Origin: Stenogyne calaminthoides
Lineage: Eukaryota; Streptophyta; Magnoliopsida; Lamiales; Lamiaceae
Assembly (NCBI GenBank): GCA_037126765.1
Contig: JBBCBC010000027.1
Location: 9,386,406 to 9,450,405 of the forward strand
DNA length: 64,000 bases
Reading direction: 5' to 3'
Both the position numbers and the translations under genes were made by a program. Below, in pieces: positions 13,214-25,109 of the stretch (within the stretch, counting starts at the first letter, position 1; every line of letters begins with the position of its first letter). The notes under the pieces were generated by a model. That model ran no database searches and was not told the origin of the DNA. It saw only the letters and a program-made list of their open reading frames with translations.

Positions 13214-16149
13214 TTCATCACCCTCAAGGTAGGACTCATCGTATGTCATATCAAGACCCGAATTTGGAGAAATTTTTTTTTTTTTGGAGAAAATTTGGAG
13301 TTATTGTTACGGAACGAAGAAATGATCATTACATATCTCCAGCAGATTTTGGTGATATACCATGCGATATGTTATTCCAATTTTCTAAAAAAAAAATCTT
13401 ATTTATTTATTCATTTAATTATAATTTACTTTTACTGTAATTATATTATTTCCTTCTCTTCTAGTTATTGTACATTATATTATTATGTTAATATAATTAA
13501 TTATTTGGCCTTTTATTAATGCAACTTTATCAATGTACGTTTTCTTTAAAATTTTATGAGTGATATTTTAATTTTTCACAGCACATTTTTAAATTACTTT
13601 AGAATTTGTAATAACTTAATTACTCATGACACATTGAGTTAGCTTTAATATTGATTTATTTTTTATTAACTGAGATACAAAAATAATTAATAAAAAAATT
13701 AATTCTTTGATAAATAATAGGTATTATAAAATATTTCACTTTAGTTCAGAAAGTAGTACGAATTGTTTAGATATGAGATGCTGGTTTAAATAAAATCACT
13801 TGACAATTGGCCTGCAAATTGCCAATTTTAATTTAAAAGGTATATTTGGGGGTAAAAAATGTCAAGCTTACTACATTGATTGTATTTTTAAATAACATTA
13901 ATTCTTTCATTATAGAATATAAATTTAAATATTTTTATAAATGACAATAATTTCTTTTTCTTTTTCATTTATAGTCTCAGACATCTCAATATTACAACCA
14001 ATGTTATTACTTTTTCCACACTAAAGTCAGCTTTATTTCATTTAATTTACACAAATGTCACTACTTTAGCATTTAACTCCAATAAAAAATAACTTTATCC
14101 CTTCAATATTAATAAACAATTAATTTATTAAAACTCGTGTGAATCGTAAATGTTCAGATTAGAGAGAGACGGATGGAGTAAATCTAAGGGGTATCGACAA
14201 AACTCGTATGAGACGGTGTCATATTAAGACAGAATGCAAATTAGCACAAATCAACATCCAACCCTTTCAAAATGTTAAAGCCACATATTCCTAAATTATG
14301 CTCGATCTCACGTGAGACAGTTTCTCACAAGCAGAGACAGGCGTACATACACTTCAGAGGGGGCACGTGTCCCCAGAGAATTTTTTTTATTTAGTACCAC
14401 TATTTTCTATTATATGCAGATTATCAGTAATATTAGTATAAATTATAACTTGAACACAAGATTTGAAATTAACCACCAGGAAAGATATGGTCCTTAATTT
14501 GAATCGACAAGAAGATCTTCAAGAATTGGGGGCAAGATTATCAAGAAGATATTAAGGAGATCTGGATACGTTTTTTACCCTTTATATTTCGGTTGTTTCC
14601 TTATTTCTAGCTTTAGATAACTTTTGCAAGATTTAGTCCTTTAATTATTATATTTGGTCCTTTAATTGGTTAGGGTTGCACGCATGATTTAGGGTTAGAG
14701 AGTCGGTCCTTATTGGGCCTATTTTAGTCCGTTTTTGTCCTCTATTTATAGTGGACGTGTTTTTCTTTATTTTTCACGTTAAAAACTTAATAAAAACCTT
14801 GGCAATTTTGTCAATAACCCTAATTGTTTCTTGCCAACCTGAGTTGGGGTAACAATTGTTATCGTTCTTCATATGTTAATTGTGTTTTGCAATTGCGGTT
14901 CTCAACAGTCGACCCACTTCACCCCTTCCCTTAATACCTATTATTATATTATTGTATATATTTAATATTAATTATATTTATAAATTAATATTATAATATT
15001 GAACATTATTGGTACTAGTTTATAAAAATAATGATATTAATTTATAAGTGTAATTATATTTTTTACACTACAAACAAATTTTAAATTTTTTTTTGTAAAA
15101 TTATAATTTAAAACTCACCACACATATGTCCAGTCTCCGGACTCCAGCTGCACGTCCCCACCCTGCTTTTCAAATTCTAATCCTCAATAACGATGACGAG
15201 TTAACATATTTCCACTCAAAATCATTATCAAAATTGATCCTATAAATTTGATTCATGGAGTATTTCATGAATTTATTATTTATATTTATTTTTTGTGCCC
15301 CGTCATGAAAATTTTATGTATCCGTCCCTGCTTGCAGTGCCCCTCGTTCCACCAACTCTTTTTGCACATTGATTTTCGAGAGTCTCCAAATCAGGTCGTA
15401 TCTCGCTACATTGGGGGGTCACAATGGCAATTTCGATATCAACTTGTTTGATCCATGAATACGCTACAACATTAAATTCTTCAAGGGGAATGTCTTTTTA
15501 GTCCAATAACTTAAAGGGGGTTGTATTTTGAGGACAATGATTTATGGAATGGAAATGTATAATGATATGTTTTAAAATTTATAAATAGATTTTATGGAAC
15601 GGAAATGTATAATAATATGTTTTAAAATCTATAAATAGAGGACAATATGTTTTAAAATCTATAAATTTAGGACGCTCGAGCCCGAATAAGCCCAAATTTG
15701 GTTGAAATTTTGCAAGGTTGTCCTAAATTTACAAATTTTGAAAACATAGTGTTCTATATTTACAACTCCGTAAATCTTTAAATGTATGACAATCGTACAA
15801 TGTGACATTTCAGCCAGATTTGGACTTATTCAGACTTGATTGTCCTACATTTACAAATTTTAAATCATATTGTCCTACATTTCTAAACTCGTAAAATTAT
15901 TGTTCTTAAAACACAATCCCCTTAAATTATTGGCTTAAAAAAATATTTTTCCCAATACAGCGGCGGCCCTCAGCCAGGATAGCAAGGTGCCTCATCAGAT
16001 TAATTATTATTTTAGGATAAAAAAGATGCAATCAAACGGTTTAAACATATGTCTTAATTCCAATAATCTTGTTCAAAATGTATAATCCAACTAAATCATA
16101 TCGCAACCAATCAATCTCATCCCCTGAAGCAAACAAGTAAGGATAATTA
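13214..16149. other. Intergenic DNA with decayed repeats
   Basis: No coding gene is seen. About 14090-14178 resembles the right end of a Stowaway MITE (ends GACGGATGGAGTA). About 14331-15324 may be a hAT-type element: it opens CAGAGACAGGCG and closes with the inverse of CAGGGACGGATAC, but I could not find an 8-bp duplication. Inside it, about 14480-14908 has an LTR-like look (TATA-like CTATTTATAG, ends CTCAACA). A TIR repeat at 15486-15953 is listed separately. Confidence 0.4.
15486..15953. mobile_element. MULE-like TIR repeat, family R1, copy 1
   Basis: The two ends are inverted repeats of each other: the left arm reads GTCCAATAACTTAAAG, and the right arm in reverse reads GCCAATAATTTAAGG. 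The interior repeats phrases such as 'aggacaatatgttttaaaatctataaat'-type units in both directions. The same family recurs at about 39560-39845 and at 55937-56419, where a near-perfect 9-bp target duplication is visible. It has no coding capacity. Confidence 0.65.
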
Positions 16150-19100
16150 TTAGACAACAGCTTGCACATTTATTTCTACTTCTAGAAGAAAACAATCATT
16201 TACGATTAAGCCATTTTGAGGATCATTGAGAGTAGCAAGCTCAATGAATCGTGGCAATCCAAGACCTTTCGCGGTGGAATAAGTTGAACGCCAATTGAAC
16301 ACTGAAAAAATAAAAGTTGTTAGATGTTACATATTTCCATTTCAGGAAATGTGATATAATAAAGGGAATGAAATGAGAGTGAGACTAGCTATTCACACTC
16401 CACTTTATTTTCAAGGCTAGGTTTTGCATGACGGTGCATCGTGCACTTCATATTATATTTTAGAATCTTGCAAATTTGTGACTTGTTAAATTGAAATGTA
16501 CAACCTATGTTCATAGGTTCTACGTTTTAGAATAAGAAATCGCAAGTTTCAGTGCAATAAGTTGCAAGTTTCTAAAATACACTATGGACTGCACAGTGCG
16601 CCTGGTTATGTTTTCCAAGGTTATACATCCTAAAGAAGGCACTTTTCATTTTAACTTACCCACTTTTCTGCAATGCTTTCCATTGATCTGGTCTTTGATG
16701 CATATGGAAAAGACTGCCTTCACTCTTTTGGAATCAATCAACCGAAGAAAGGCTGAGAGCCAGCAACCCATTGCTTTAGGGTTTATAATAATTTCCCTAG
16801 TATCACAATTAAGAAAATTATCAGTTGCAAGTAACAAAAAGAAAATCCGAGGTTGGTTCCAATGAGCCAATTTCAATTAAAAAATATTTGTACTATAATA
16901 GGGTACAAGCAGTTTTAAGACTTTAAATGGCTTGTTTTCGACTTCTACTCAATAGTATAGAAATATATTTTTTTTTTCTTTCGTAAAGTTGGTATGACCC
17001 AACTTTCTTTAAAAAAAAAATCTTTATCTTCTTTTAGTGGTTGAAAACACCACCTAAATTGATGTTGGACTCCATAAGAAATTCATTCTGTCATGTATAG
17101 ATAAAATACTACAAAAAAATAAAGAATTGCCTACAAAAATTTTCAAATAGCTACGGAGATTTCAAAAAAAAAAAAAGAATTTTTAAATAGTGAGAATTGT
17201 CTACAACTTGTCTACAACTTTTTTAGAATTTTAGTGCGTAGACAAACAAATTGCATACGAACAAACTCCCTAAACATTTGTAATTTTTCGTAGGCAAACA
17301 AATTACCTACATAAATAATTCTCTAGACAATTTATATTTCTGTAGACAATTATATTTGTAGTTTAGAAATGATTTACAAAAAAATTTACCTATGAATTAC
17401 ATTTCTGTAGGCAAATTGTTTGTAGATAATTTGAGGAATAAAAATGCGTATATGATTAGAAAAAATCGTAAACAAGTCGTTGACAATCCTTACTATTTAA
17501 GGATAAACTTACTAATTTTATTGCAAATTCGGTAGACATATTGAATAGGCAATTCTCTATTTTCTTGTAATATACTCAACCAAATACATGAAAGAAAATT
17601 AGTTGTGAGGTGAAGGGTGTACAAACCATGTTAGGCCTCCTGCATGAAATTCTTCAGAAGTCCAAACGTTTCCCAATTTGGAGAAGTTTGAAATTTTCCA
17701 ACTACGTTTGTATGGAGCAGTCACATTCTTCACAGAAAGACATTCAGACACTGCTATTTTTTCGACGACGAATACTTCCACACCAAAAACACATTTATTG
17801 TCGACTAGGAACCCGTTCGAGGGATCCATCAGAACTTTCTTGGAGACGAATTTAGAAATGCCCCATTCCGTTTTCATTGCTAGAAATCGGCGTGTTCTTC
17901 CTGTCCATGCCGTAGCAACGTACATACATATTACGGAAAATATGTAAAAATGCCATTTTTTTATAGTAATAACTCTTTTTTGTCCTACTATTGATAAAAA
18001 AACTTTTTTTACCCTTTTGTAACATTTTTACCCATATTAAAAAGAGTCGCGCATGGGTCGGGAATAGGGGTCGCACGTAGGTCGCGCATAGGCCACTCGC
18101 ATAGATAGTTCATTGGTCGCGCGACCTATGTGCAACCTAGTGGGATGTGAGTTTGTCCATACATATTATGTATATGTGTGTGGTTTTGATATGATGTTTG
18201 ACGGTGAGTTTCTTATTATGAATAAATTACTTGTACGCTGTAGCATGGAACAAATAGTTTATACATATGTTGGGCTCCGTAAAAGTGATTCTATTAAAGA
18301 GAAAAGTAGAAAATGCGAAATTAATACCTAATGAGTAATGATAATTTCCTGAAATCTGATCGAACAGAAAGAAGGAGAATACAGCGTTGACTTCCCAGTT
18401 GTCAGGTTTCAGACAAGTTGTGTCCGAGATAGCCAAATACAAAGAAATGTAAGTGCTATCTATTCCACTTTTGTCTTCATTAGGACAAATCATTAGTCTC
18501 CTATACAATGTGGAACGAGGCCATTAACAACCATAAACTCACGTGTGTATATATATATGGGAAATATGGGTTCAAAAAAAGGGAATAATATTTTTAAGGA
18601 CCATAATTTGGGGGTGACAAAACAAGGACAGAACTTTTTTTAGTTGACAAAATAAAAATTGTAACTTTAAAAATTAGTCTGAGTATCCCTAATTTGAACA
18701 TGAAATTGGGTCACTTGATCTAATTTTGCTTGAAATTGCTACTTTTTAAAGTTAGTGTCCTTACTTTGCCGGATCGAAAAGTTACGGTCCTTATTTTGCC
18801 ACCCCCAAAGTTATAAGTTTTAAAAGAAAAAATGTTGCTTACCACTTGTATTCTCCAGCATCAAATTCTCCTGTTTCGCATTTATGAATTCCGTGCTTGC
18901 CAAGCAACGGAAACGATTCGACTTTCATAAGAAAGTGTGTTGGCGAAACGTCTCTTGTTTCCAATTTCGCGACTTCTGCCACCAATAACAATTTCCAATT
19001 AATTCCGTTACGAAAGGGGGTAAAAACAGAGTAACCCCTGCAACTAAGATGGATTCTGGTCCCCTATTACACAATGCTACACTAGTTATGTTGATAAATG

Positions 19101-22100
19101 GAGCATAAAACTTAGGTAGATACTCCATCTGTCTTAATTTTGATTGTTCACTTTCCGTAAATAGCCGTCCTAATTTTGTTTAGTCATTTACTAAAAAAGA
19201 AATAAAACAACTTTCAATACTATTTAATACTATTATTTTTCTCCACCAAACTTACTTTACACCATTTAATACTATTATTTTCCTCCACCAAACCCACTAT
19301 ATCCACTTTATACCATTTAATACTATCATCTCCTACTTTTTCTTAATCTCCGTGTCTACAGTAACCGGATAATCGAAAATAGGACGGAGGGAGTATTATA
19401 TAATAAATCTTACCTGTTTTGTCATGATAATTGTGTTCATCATTTGTGTGGTCTTTGAGATGGCGTACAGAAGAACTAGGCTTCAACTTCATGGCATCAA
19501 ACAAGTGCATAAACAATTCCAGGCAGTTGACTTCCTCACCCTTTCTTTTAGTGGCTACACAAACCTCCCTAATTTTGTTAAGCAAATTTACATCATTTTT
19601 TTCTTAGAATCCAAAAAAAAAATTTGTTTCCCACTTGCAACTATTCTTTTGAAATCATCATTCCAGGTTGATTTCAGACACAATATAATAATTTTACTAT
19701 CGACTCAGCAAAAAGTCAATGTGTCGCTTCTTTTTTTATTCCTTTATAATAATTTATAATTGCTTTGCGCAAGTGCAACACATTCCATTCATCCTTTAAA
19801 GATAGCCACATTATACTTTACACATATATTAAGAAAATAAAGATTAATATGGTCAAATTTGGCTAATACGCCTATTTGACCCTTATTAAAGTTTTGATGC
19901 TTCAAATTTCAAGTTAAGTATAATTAATGATAAAATTGTCAACATAACATTTATTACTTAAGTAGAAGAAAAAATGTAGCTATAAATTGAGACGTCCAAA
20001 AAGGAAAACAAAGTTATTTTTTAATAATGGAAGGAGCATATCGGTAAAATACTAATATGAGAGTATAACACAGGGGATAAGGTTACATACCACTTAGGGA
20101 ATTCATCATCAAATGCATATTGTTTAGAATCCCCAACTTTAGACAAGTTTGATATTTTCGAATCAGGGTCATTGGGAACACTCACATCCTTCAGCGTAAG
20201 AGATTGACAAACTGCTGAATTTGTTACGATAAATACTTCAACACCAAACACACACTCATTGCTTATTAGGAATCCATTTGATGGATCATTCACAACTTTT
20301 TTGGAGATAAATTGGGGAAACCCCCATTCAGACTTTACTGCTATAAACCGTCTTGTTCCTGTTTGGCAGTGTAGCATAGAAAAAAGATAAATTTTAGAAG
20401 TTGAGAAATAAAGGTTTATTAACAATTCAGCATGCTAAAGTACTATATATTGGGCACTGCTTCACAGTGTAGCATAGAAAAAATCGAAATAAATACCAGA
20501 CGAGTAATGATAGTTGCCCGAAATCTGATTCATCAGAAAAATGGAAAAGACAGCATTGACCTCCCAATATGCAGGCAGAGATGTTGTGTCCGAGATGGCC
20601 AAGTAGGCAGAAATGTAGTTGCTATCTTCTCCAGATTTTTCTCCATTATAATTAATGACCAGTCTCCTACATATATACAAGTGAAACAAGCCCATAAAAA
20701 TATTAATTTATAAGAAGGGATTAAATTTTTTATAGTCCAGTAATTTTACATCGTTTTGAAATTGGTCCCAATTGTTTTGATTTTTTATTTTGATACTGTA
20801 AATTTTCAAAAAAATTGAAATTAATCATTTAACCTGCTACACCAGGTACCGCCACATGTGTACGTAATTATTTTGATTGAAGTGTTATCTGAACTTTTTT
20901 AACCGTCACATGCGTAATTACTTGTTTGGTGACCTAGGCATATTCCCTCGGCTAAATGCTCGCCAAATTGGCGAGGGCCACGTCGCCATCGGTAATAAAA
21001 GGTGTCAGACAGCGAGGGTCAGATAGCCCTCGTTAAATGTCGTGTGGGTTTTACCGAGGGCTGCAGGCCCTCGTTAAACTGACATGTGTCAGGCCCCTCG
21101 TTAATGCCCTCGCGATTTGCCGAGGGTTTTTAAAAACCCTCGTTAAACTGTTAACGACCAGCATTTTACTGAGGGATATTTTCCCTCGTTAAAACCCTCC
21201 TTAAACTCTATTCCCTCGTTAAAACCCCCCTTAAAGCTCTCTTTAAATGGGATGTATTTTGTGGTGCCTACTGCAGCAAGTTAATGGACAAATTTTAAAA
21301 TTTAAAAAACTTACAAGACCAAAATCAAAAAATCAAAACAACCGACATCAATTTCAAATTTACTGGACTAAAAAAAATAATAATTCCTTAAAAAAAATTG
21401 AAAATGAGGAGTGAAAGAGTACTGCCCAATTAATTACCACTTGTATCCTCCAGCACTGAATTCTCCTGATTCGTGTTTGTCAAAATGTTTGTGGTCGCCA
21501 AGCAATGAAAGTGATTCTACTTTCAACAAAAAGTGTGATGGCGAAGCCTCTCTTATTTCCATTTCCAACGTGGCAACTTCTGATACCAACAAAAATTTCA
21601 ATTAGCTTAGCTTCTGTCCAAAAAACAAAGGCTAAAAATAAAAAATAAAAAATTCAAATGACAATTTTCTTATTTTTTGCAAATTTATTCTTCGGTTCTT
21701 TATTTCATTTACTTAATTTGATGTCAAAATATCAAACGTTTTTATACCTATCATTTAGGAATATCAATATATCAACGGTGCGGGGTAAGGATCAATCCCA
21801 TTCCCACAAAATCGGGATTCTAAAACCCTTATAAAACCTATAACATTTTTTGTTAATCATTTCATCTAATTAATTAGGGCGCAGGTGAGTTGAGTCTGCT
21901 CACGAGCTAGCTACCCATGCTCGATTTGAAAAAAAAAGTACGAGTAGTTTTCAAACTCGAGATCAGTAATATTAGGACTTTCAGACTCACGATCTTAATC
22001 AAGCTTACACATAATTTACTATTTCACATTATACTTTAATAGATTTTAATTATTTATAAATATATCTTAATTTATAAATTATAAATATATCTTAATTATT

Positions 22101-22698
22101 CATAATTAAGGTTATGTAAATTATCAGTTGAGCATGAGTTCAAAAGATAAGCTCGATTGACTTGGAGACAAGTTCTGAATTTCTTAATCGAGTTGAATTC
22201 GAGGTTGACCCTACAACTCAATTTGGCTAGTTTAAACCCCTACTTCTAATCAGTCGAATAAACTTCCAGATCCTAAATAATAAGTTTAGAAAAACAATAT
22301 TTCAATTCCCATCTAATTGTAGAGGATAACATCTAACACATAAAAAAATAAAGGCAAAATATAAAGCGGACAAGTATCACACTTATTACTGTACAAAAAG
22401 GGTACTATCTGTAATACACTTATATTACAATAAATATATTAATAGTAATAATTAAAAGGTATGATTTACACTATAAAAAAATATTAATAGTGATAATTGA
22501 AGATCAAGTTTATAAATATAGAATTAGTTTCATGTGAACATTTCACAAGAGACCGGCTCAAAAATCAAATAGGGAAAACTCAAAGAAAAACTCGTAGAAA
22601 ATTTTGCAAAGTCAAACTAATCAAGTTGTTTTTATGAAATATAATGTTGTTAATGTTTTCATACCGTCTGTGGTTGGTGCTGGAAACAAAGAAGACAT
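16150..22698 (-). CDS. Multi-MATH (TRAF-like) domain protein, 10 exons, intact
   Basis: MATH domains bind peptide partners, often as adaptors around ubiquitin enzymes; the partner here is unknown. The exons are 22698-22665, 21579-21438, 20666-20497, 20358-20091, 19568-19414, 18975-18843, 18500-18328, 17900-17627, 16796-16660 and 16301-16150. All sites are GT-AG, and the 1,638 nt read through as 545 residues. Intron phases alternate 1,2,1,2,1,2,1,2,1. The product has a short start (MSSLFPAPTT), MATH-1 (about 22-155, HFLLKVESLSLL, GEFSAGGYKW, WEVNAVFSIFL), a C-terminally incomplete MATH-2 (about 178-257), MATH-3 (about 262-395, HFLMKVESFPLL) and MATH-4 (about 415-545, WKISNFSKLGNVWTSEEF). Usual plant relatives have two MATH domains. 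Exons 6-9 look like a duplicate of exons 2-5. No signal peptide or coiled coil is visible. The first upstream in-frame stop confirms the Met start. Confidence 0.85.
17108..17572. mobile_element. TIR MITE in intron 8 of the MATH gene
   Basis: The left end reads ACTACAAAAAAATAAAGAAT, and the right end in reverse is TTACAAGAAAATAGAGAATT; both run into TGCCTA. The interior repeats GTAGACAA/AAATTG phrases in both directions. The CACTACAAGAAAA-like ends suggest a CACTA-type miniature element, but I could not fix a 3-bp duplication. Confidence 0.6.
18575..18834. mobile_element. TIR MITE in intron 6 of the MATH gene
   Basis: The arms are inverted repeats containing AAGGACCATAATTTGGGGGTG (left) and, reversed on the right, a matching CTTTGGGGGTGGCAAAATAAGGACC-type run. 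Its right end stops about 8 nt from the 5' splice site of exon 6 (18843), so it almost touches the donor. Confidence 0.65.
19121..19395. mobile_element. Stowaway-type MITE in intron 5 of the MATH gene
   Basis: It begins TACTCCATCTGTC and ends GGACGGAGGGAGTA, the inverted terminal repeat of Tc1/mariner Stowaway MITEs, with TA at each edge as the target duplication. It is about 275 bp, AT-rich and non-coding. Confidence 0.82.
20728..21376. mobile_element. TIR element in intron 2 of the MATH gene
   Basis: The left arm contains TAGTCCAGTAATTTTAC and then GTTTTGATTTTTTATTTTGA. The right arm, reversed, contains TAGTCCAGTAAATTTGA and then a near-identical GTTTTGATTTTTTGATTTTG. These are long imperfect terminal inverted repeats. 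The middle carries the CCCTCGTTAAA array described separately. No open frame. Confidence 0.65.
20949..21240. repeat. Clustered CCCTCGTTAAA / CCGAGGG motifs
   Basis: About a dozen copies of CCCTCGTTAA or its inverse (CGAGGG) occur in under 300 bp, in both orientations and unevenly spaced. The GC content contrasts sharply with the flanks. They resemble the subterminal protein-binding repeats of CACTA elements, so this may be a second element nested inside the TIR element. Confidence 0.6.
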
Positions 22699-23444
22699 GG
22701 TTTTCCTCCACTGGTTTGAGTCTTTAGTCTAGATTTGTGATTAAAGGTAATTTAGGGTTCATAAAAGCTCGACTTCTTAATAGCATAAAATAATTAAACA
22801 CATATCTTGTGCCTTAAGTTCAGGAATCATATATATTCCCTAATTATATTAGACTCGTTCTTTTTCATATATTGTTGATGTTGATTAGGAAAAACATGAT
22901 TTATTGTAGACTTTTAGTTATTACTACTGGGCTTATATATAATTTCATCCTACTTTTGTTGCGTAAAATGATTATTTGTTAATTTTTATGTGTGGAATTA
23001 ATTAATGTCATTTTTTTTAAATAAAAGCCATTACTTGTTTTCTATCTTGAGTAAGTTATTTTAATATATTAGTCACTTCACTAAGTATATAAGTGTTTCA
23101 AATTTTGTATTGTTTAATGAAAACAGGTGAAAGATTTAGTAAAATAGGTGATACCGTTAAAATAAAATAAAAAGTCAGTTCCTCCATAAATAGGTTTCAC
23201 AGGATAAATTATATGCTTATAAATTATAATTACATAGGGGTTTTTCTATAAATACTTTACCGTGAAATATTATTTAAAATAGGAAGAAATTAAAATTTTG
23301 TGAATTTTGCGGGGTTATTAATTAAAATATGAAGGAGCTTAAGATTTGCGGATTTTGTGCAGGTTGAACTGAGTCAAGCGGATTTTTCCTAAAAAATCAT
23401 GCAAAAACAAAACAGAAAATCCGCTCACAAACTGTGTTATTATA
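22699..23444. other. 5' flank of the MATH gene, intergenic
   Basis: AT-rich, with no gene or bounded transposon. The segment at about 23320-23440 (GTTATTATAAAG and similar) belongs to the dispersed repeat also seen at 350-690 and 31.7-31.9 kb. An in-frame TAG just upstream of the ATG at 22698 sets the translation start. Confidence 0.5.
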
Positions 23445-23656
23445 AAGATAAGTAGAGAAAAAAAGTTTTTTGGTCCCATAACTTTCCTATAATCTATTTT
23501 TTATCCCAAAAAATTTAACTATCCAATTTTGATCCCCTAATTATCTCGATTGTCTAACTTTGGTCCCATTTTTACCGAAAAATAGAAAATTTTATCATTT
23601 TCAGTTATGCACAAGTCACGTATCAGTTAAAAATGCGGGTTTTCCGAGATCGTATC

Positions 23657-24638
23657 TGTTGTACACCAAAAATTATGGAACGAGATTTGTGATGTGGCTA
23701 TGTGATTTGGCGATACAAACAAGTATTAATGAATGTGAAGAGCAATCAATGCGGAACAAAACGAATGTTCCTCATTGAATGACAATGATAAAGATTCGGA
23801 AAATTAAATGCAAGTAAGTAAATGCGAGAGGATTTGGCCGAAGGCCTCTTTTGTTGGCTGATAAAGCCATTGTATTGAATGTAAAATTTACCGACCCTTT
23901 AATGAGTCTTAACTTCTCCTATTTATAGTACAAGATGACCATCTAGTTGGCCTTGCTATAACTCTCGATAGAATTTGACCGAGCATTAATTGTAACCAGC
24001 TACTTTGGACTCTACAGCATACTCTAAACCTTAGTCTCGCATAACTAAACACGCCACCTGCGACTCTGAATTGACGGTTTGCAGGTAGCACGGAGATTTG
24101 CGCCTAGGTTTTCCCTTTTGAGTCCGAGGCGGTAGAACCAGCAATATCTTCAGTGTCTTCTCGGCCATTTTGGGCAAGATTCTCTTGACCACAAGTCTCA
24201 CATAATTGGCTAAGTATATTTTGCCTCTTTGTGTACGCAATTATATCGAGGGTGCCTAGTCAATAGGGGCCGCCGATTGACCGAAACATGAGTTAATGAG
24301 CGAAGAGCATCTTGGTATGCATGTCGTCTGGCATGCCATGGTGGGGGCGTTGAGCATGGGCGAGCATCACGCGTTAAGCGTTATGGGAACATCACGCGGG
24401 CGGCGGGCATCTGGGAAGGCGACATTGCCGACGGCTGATGGCGTGGCGTGAGCTGGCGTGAAGGTCGCCGGGAGGGCGAGTAGGGACGGTCGAGTAATTT
24501 GTTCATCTTTGAATTCGACTGGGCAAGTTCGTCCTTGGCTCACCATAACTTGCCCCGTATCTCAGTTTTAATAGAGGTGGTTGTGACTTAAGGATATAAG
24601 AAACCCAAATAATTAGCTGAGATTATTGGTACACAACA
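23657..24638 (-). repeat. LTR (3' in element orientation)
   Basis: 982 bp, complete at both ends. On the minus strand it contains the TATA box at 23920-23927. It differs from the other LTR by many substitutions and several indels, most at about 24040-24480, so the insertion is not young. Confidence 0.88.
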
Positions 24639-25101
24639 ATTGCCCCTCATGTTATAATTCGTTTTAAACGAAGAGTGACATGACCAATATTCCTTAATTA
24701 TGAATCAGGCGGGTCCCTTTGCTTCTCGGATGAGTTTGGTGATTTGCTCGATGTGGATGGCCCATTGGGCGAGTAAGTTTAATGCATCCGATTTCGGGCT
24801 AGATGCTCGAACCCACCTTACTCCGAGTTTGACCCGGGACGGACGAATTGACCCACGTGTAAAGGGCGAGACCTTTGTTTTGCTCTCCAATTGTTTTCAT
24901 CGTTGCCTATGCTTGCTAGGATGGCTATTGGTGTGACTTGTCCTTTGTCTTGGAAGTTGGAAAAGTAAAAAGCTAAAAAGCCAACCACTTTTCTTACTTC
25001 TTAGTCAACTCTTCCCTTATTGATTGGACCAATCAATGCCACTATTCATGGGATTTTGAATTTTGAAATTACTTGAAATTGGATGAACCCCTAATTTCTC
25101 T

Positions 25102-25109
25102 TATAAATA
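25102..25109 (+). promoter_or_regulatory. TATA box of the antisense gene in the LTR element
   Basis: TATAAATA is followed by a CT-rich leader (about 25120-25230) and a good 5' splice donor, AACAG|GTATGC, at about 25291. This suggests the plus-strand gene has its own promoter and a leader intron. Confidence 0.5.

Noticed and set aside
14331..15324. hAT element with certain boundaries
   Set aside because: End sequences are hAT-like but I could not match an 8-bp duplication, so it is only mentioned inside the intergenic entry.
19121..19413. Hidden terminal or first exon between exons 5 and 6 of the MATH gene (two separate genes)
   Set aside because: The intron contains only a Stowaway MITE and AT-rich DNA; no sequence like exon 10 or exon 1 is present, and phases join directly.
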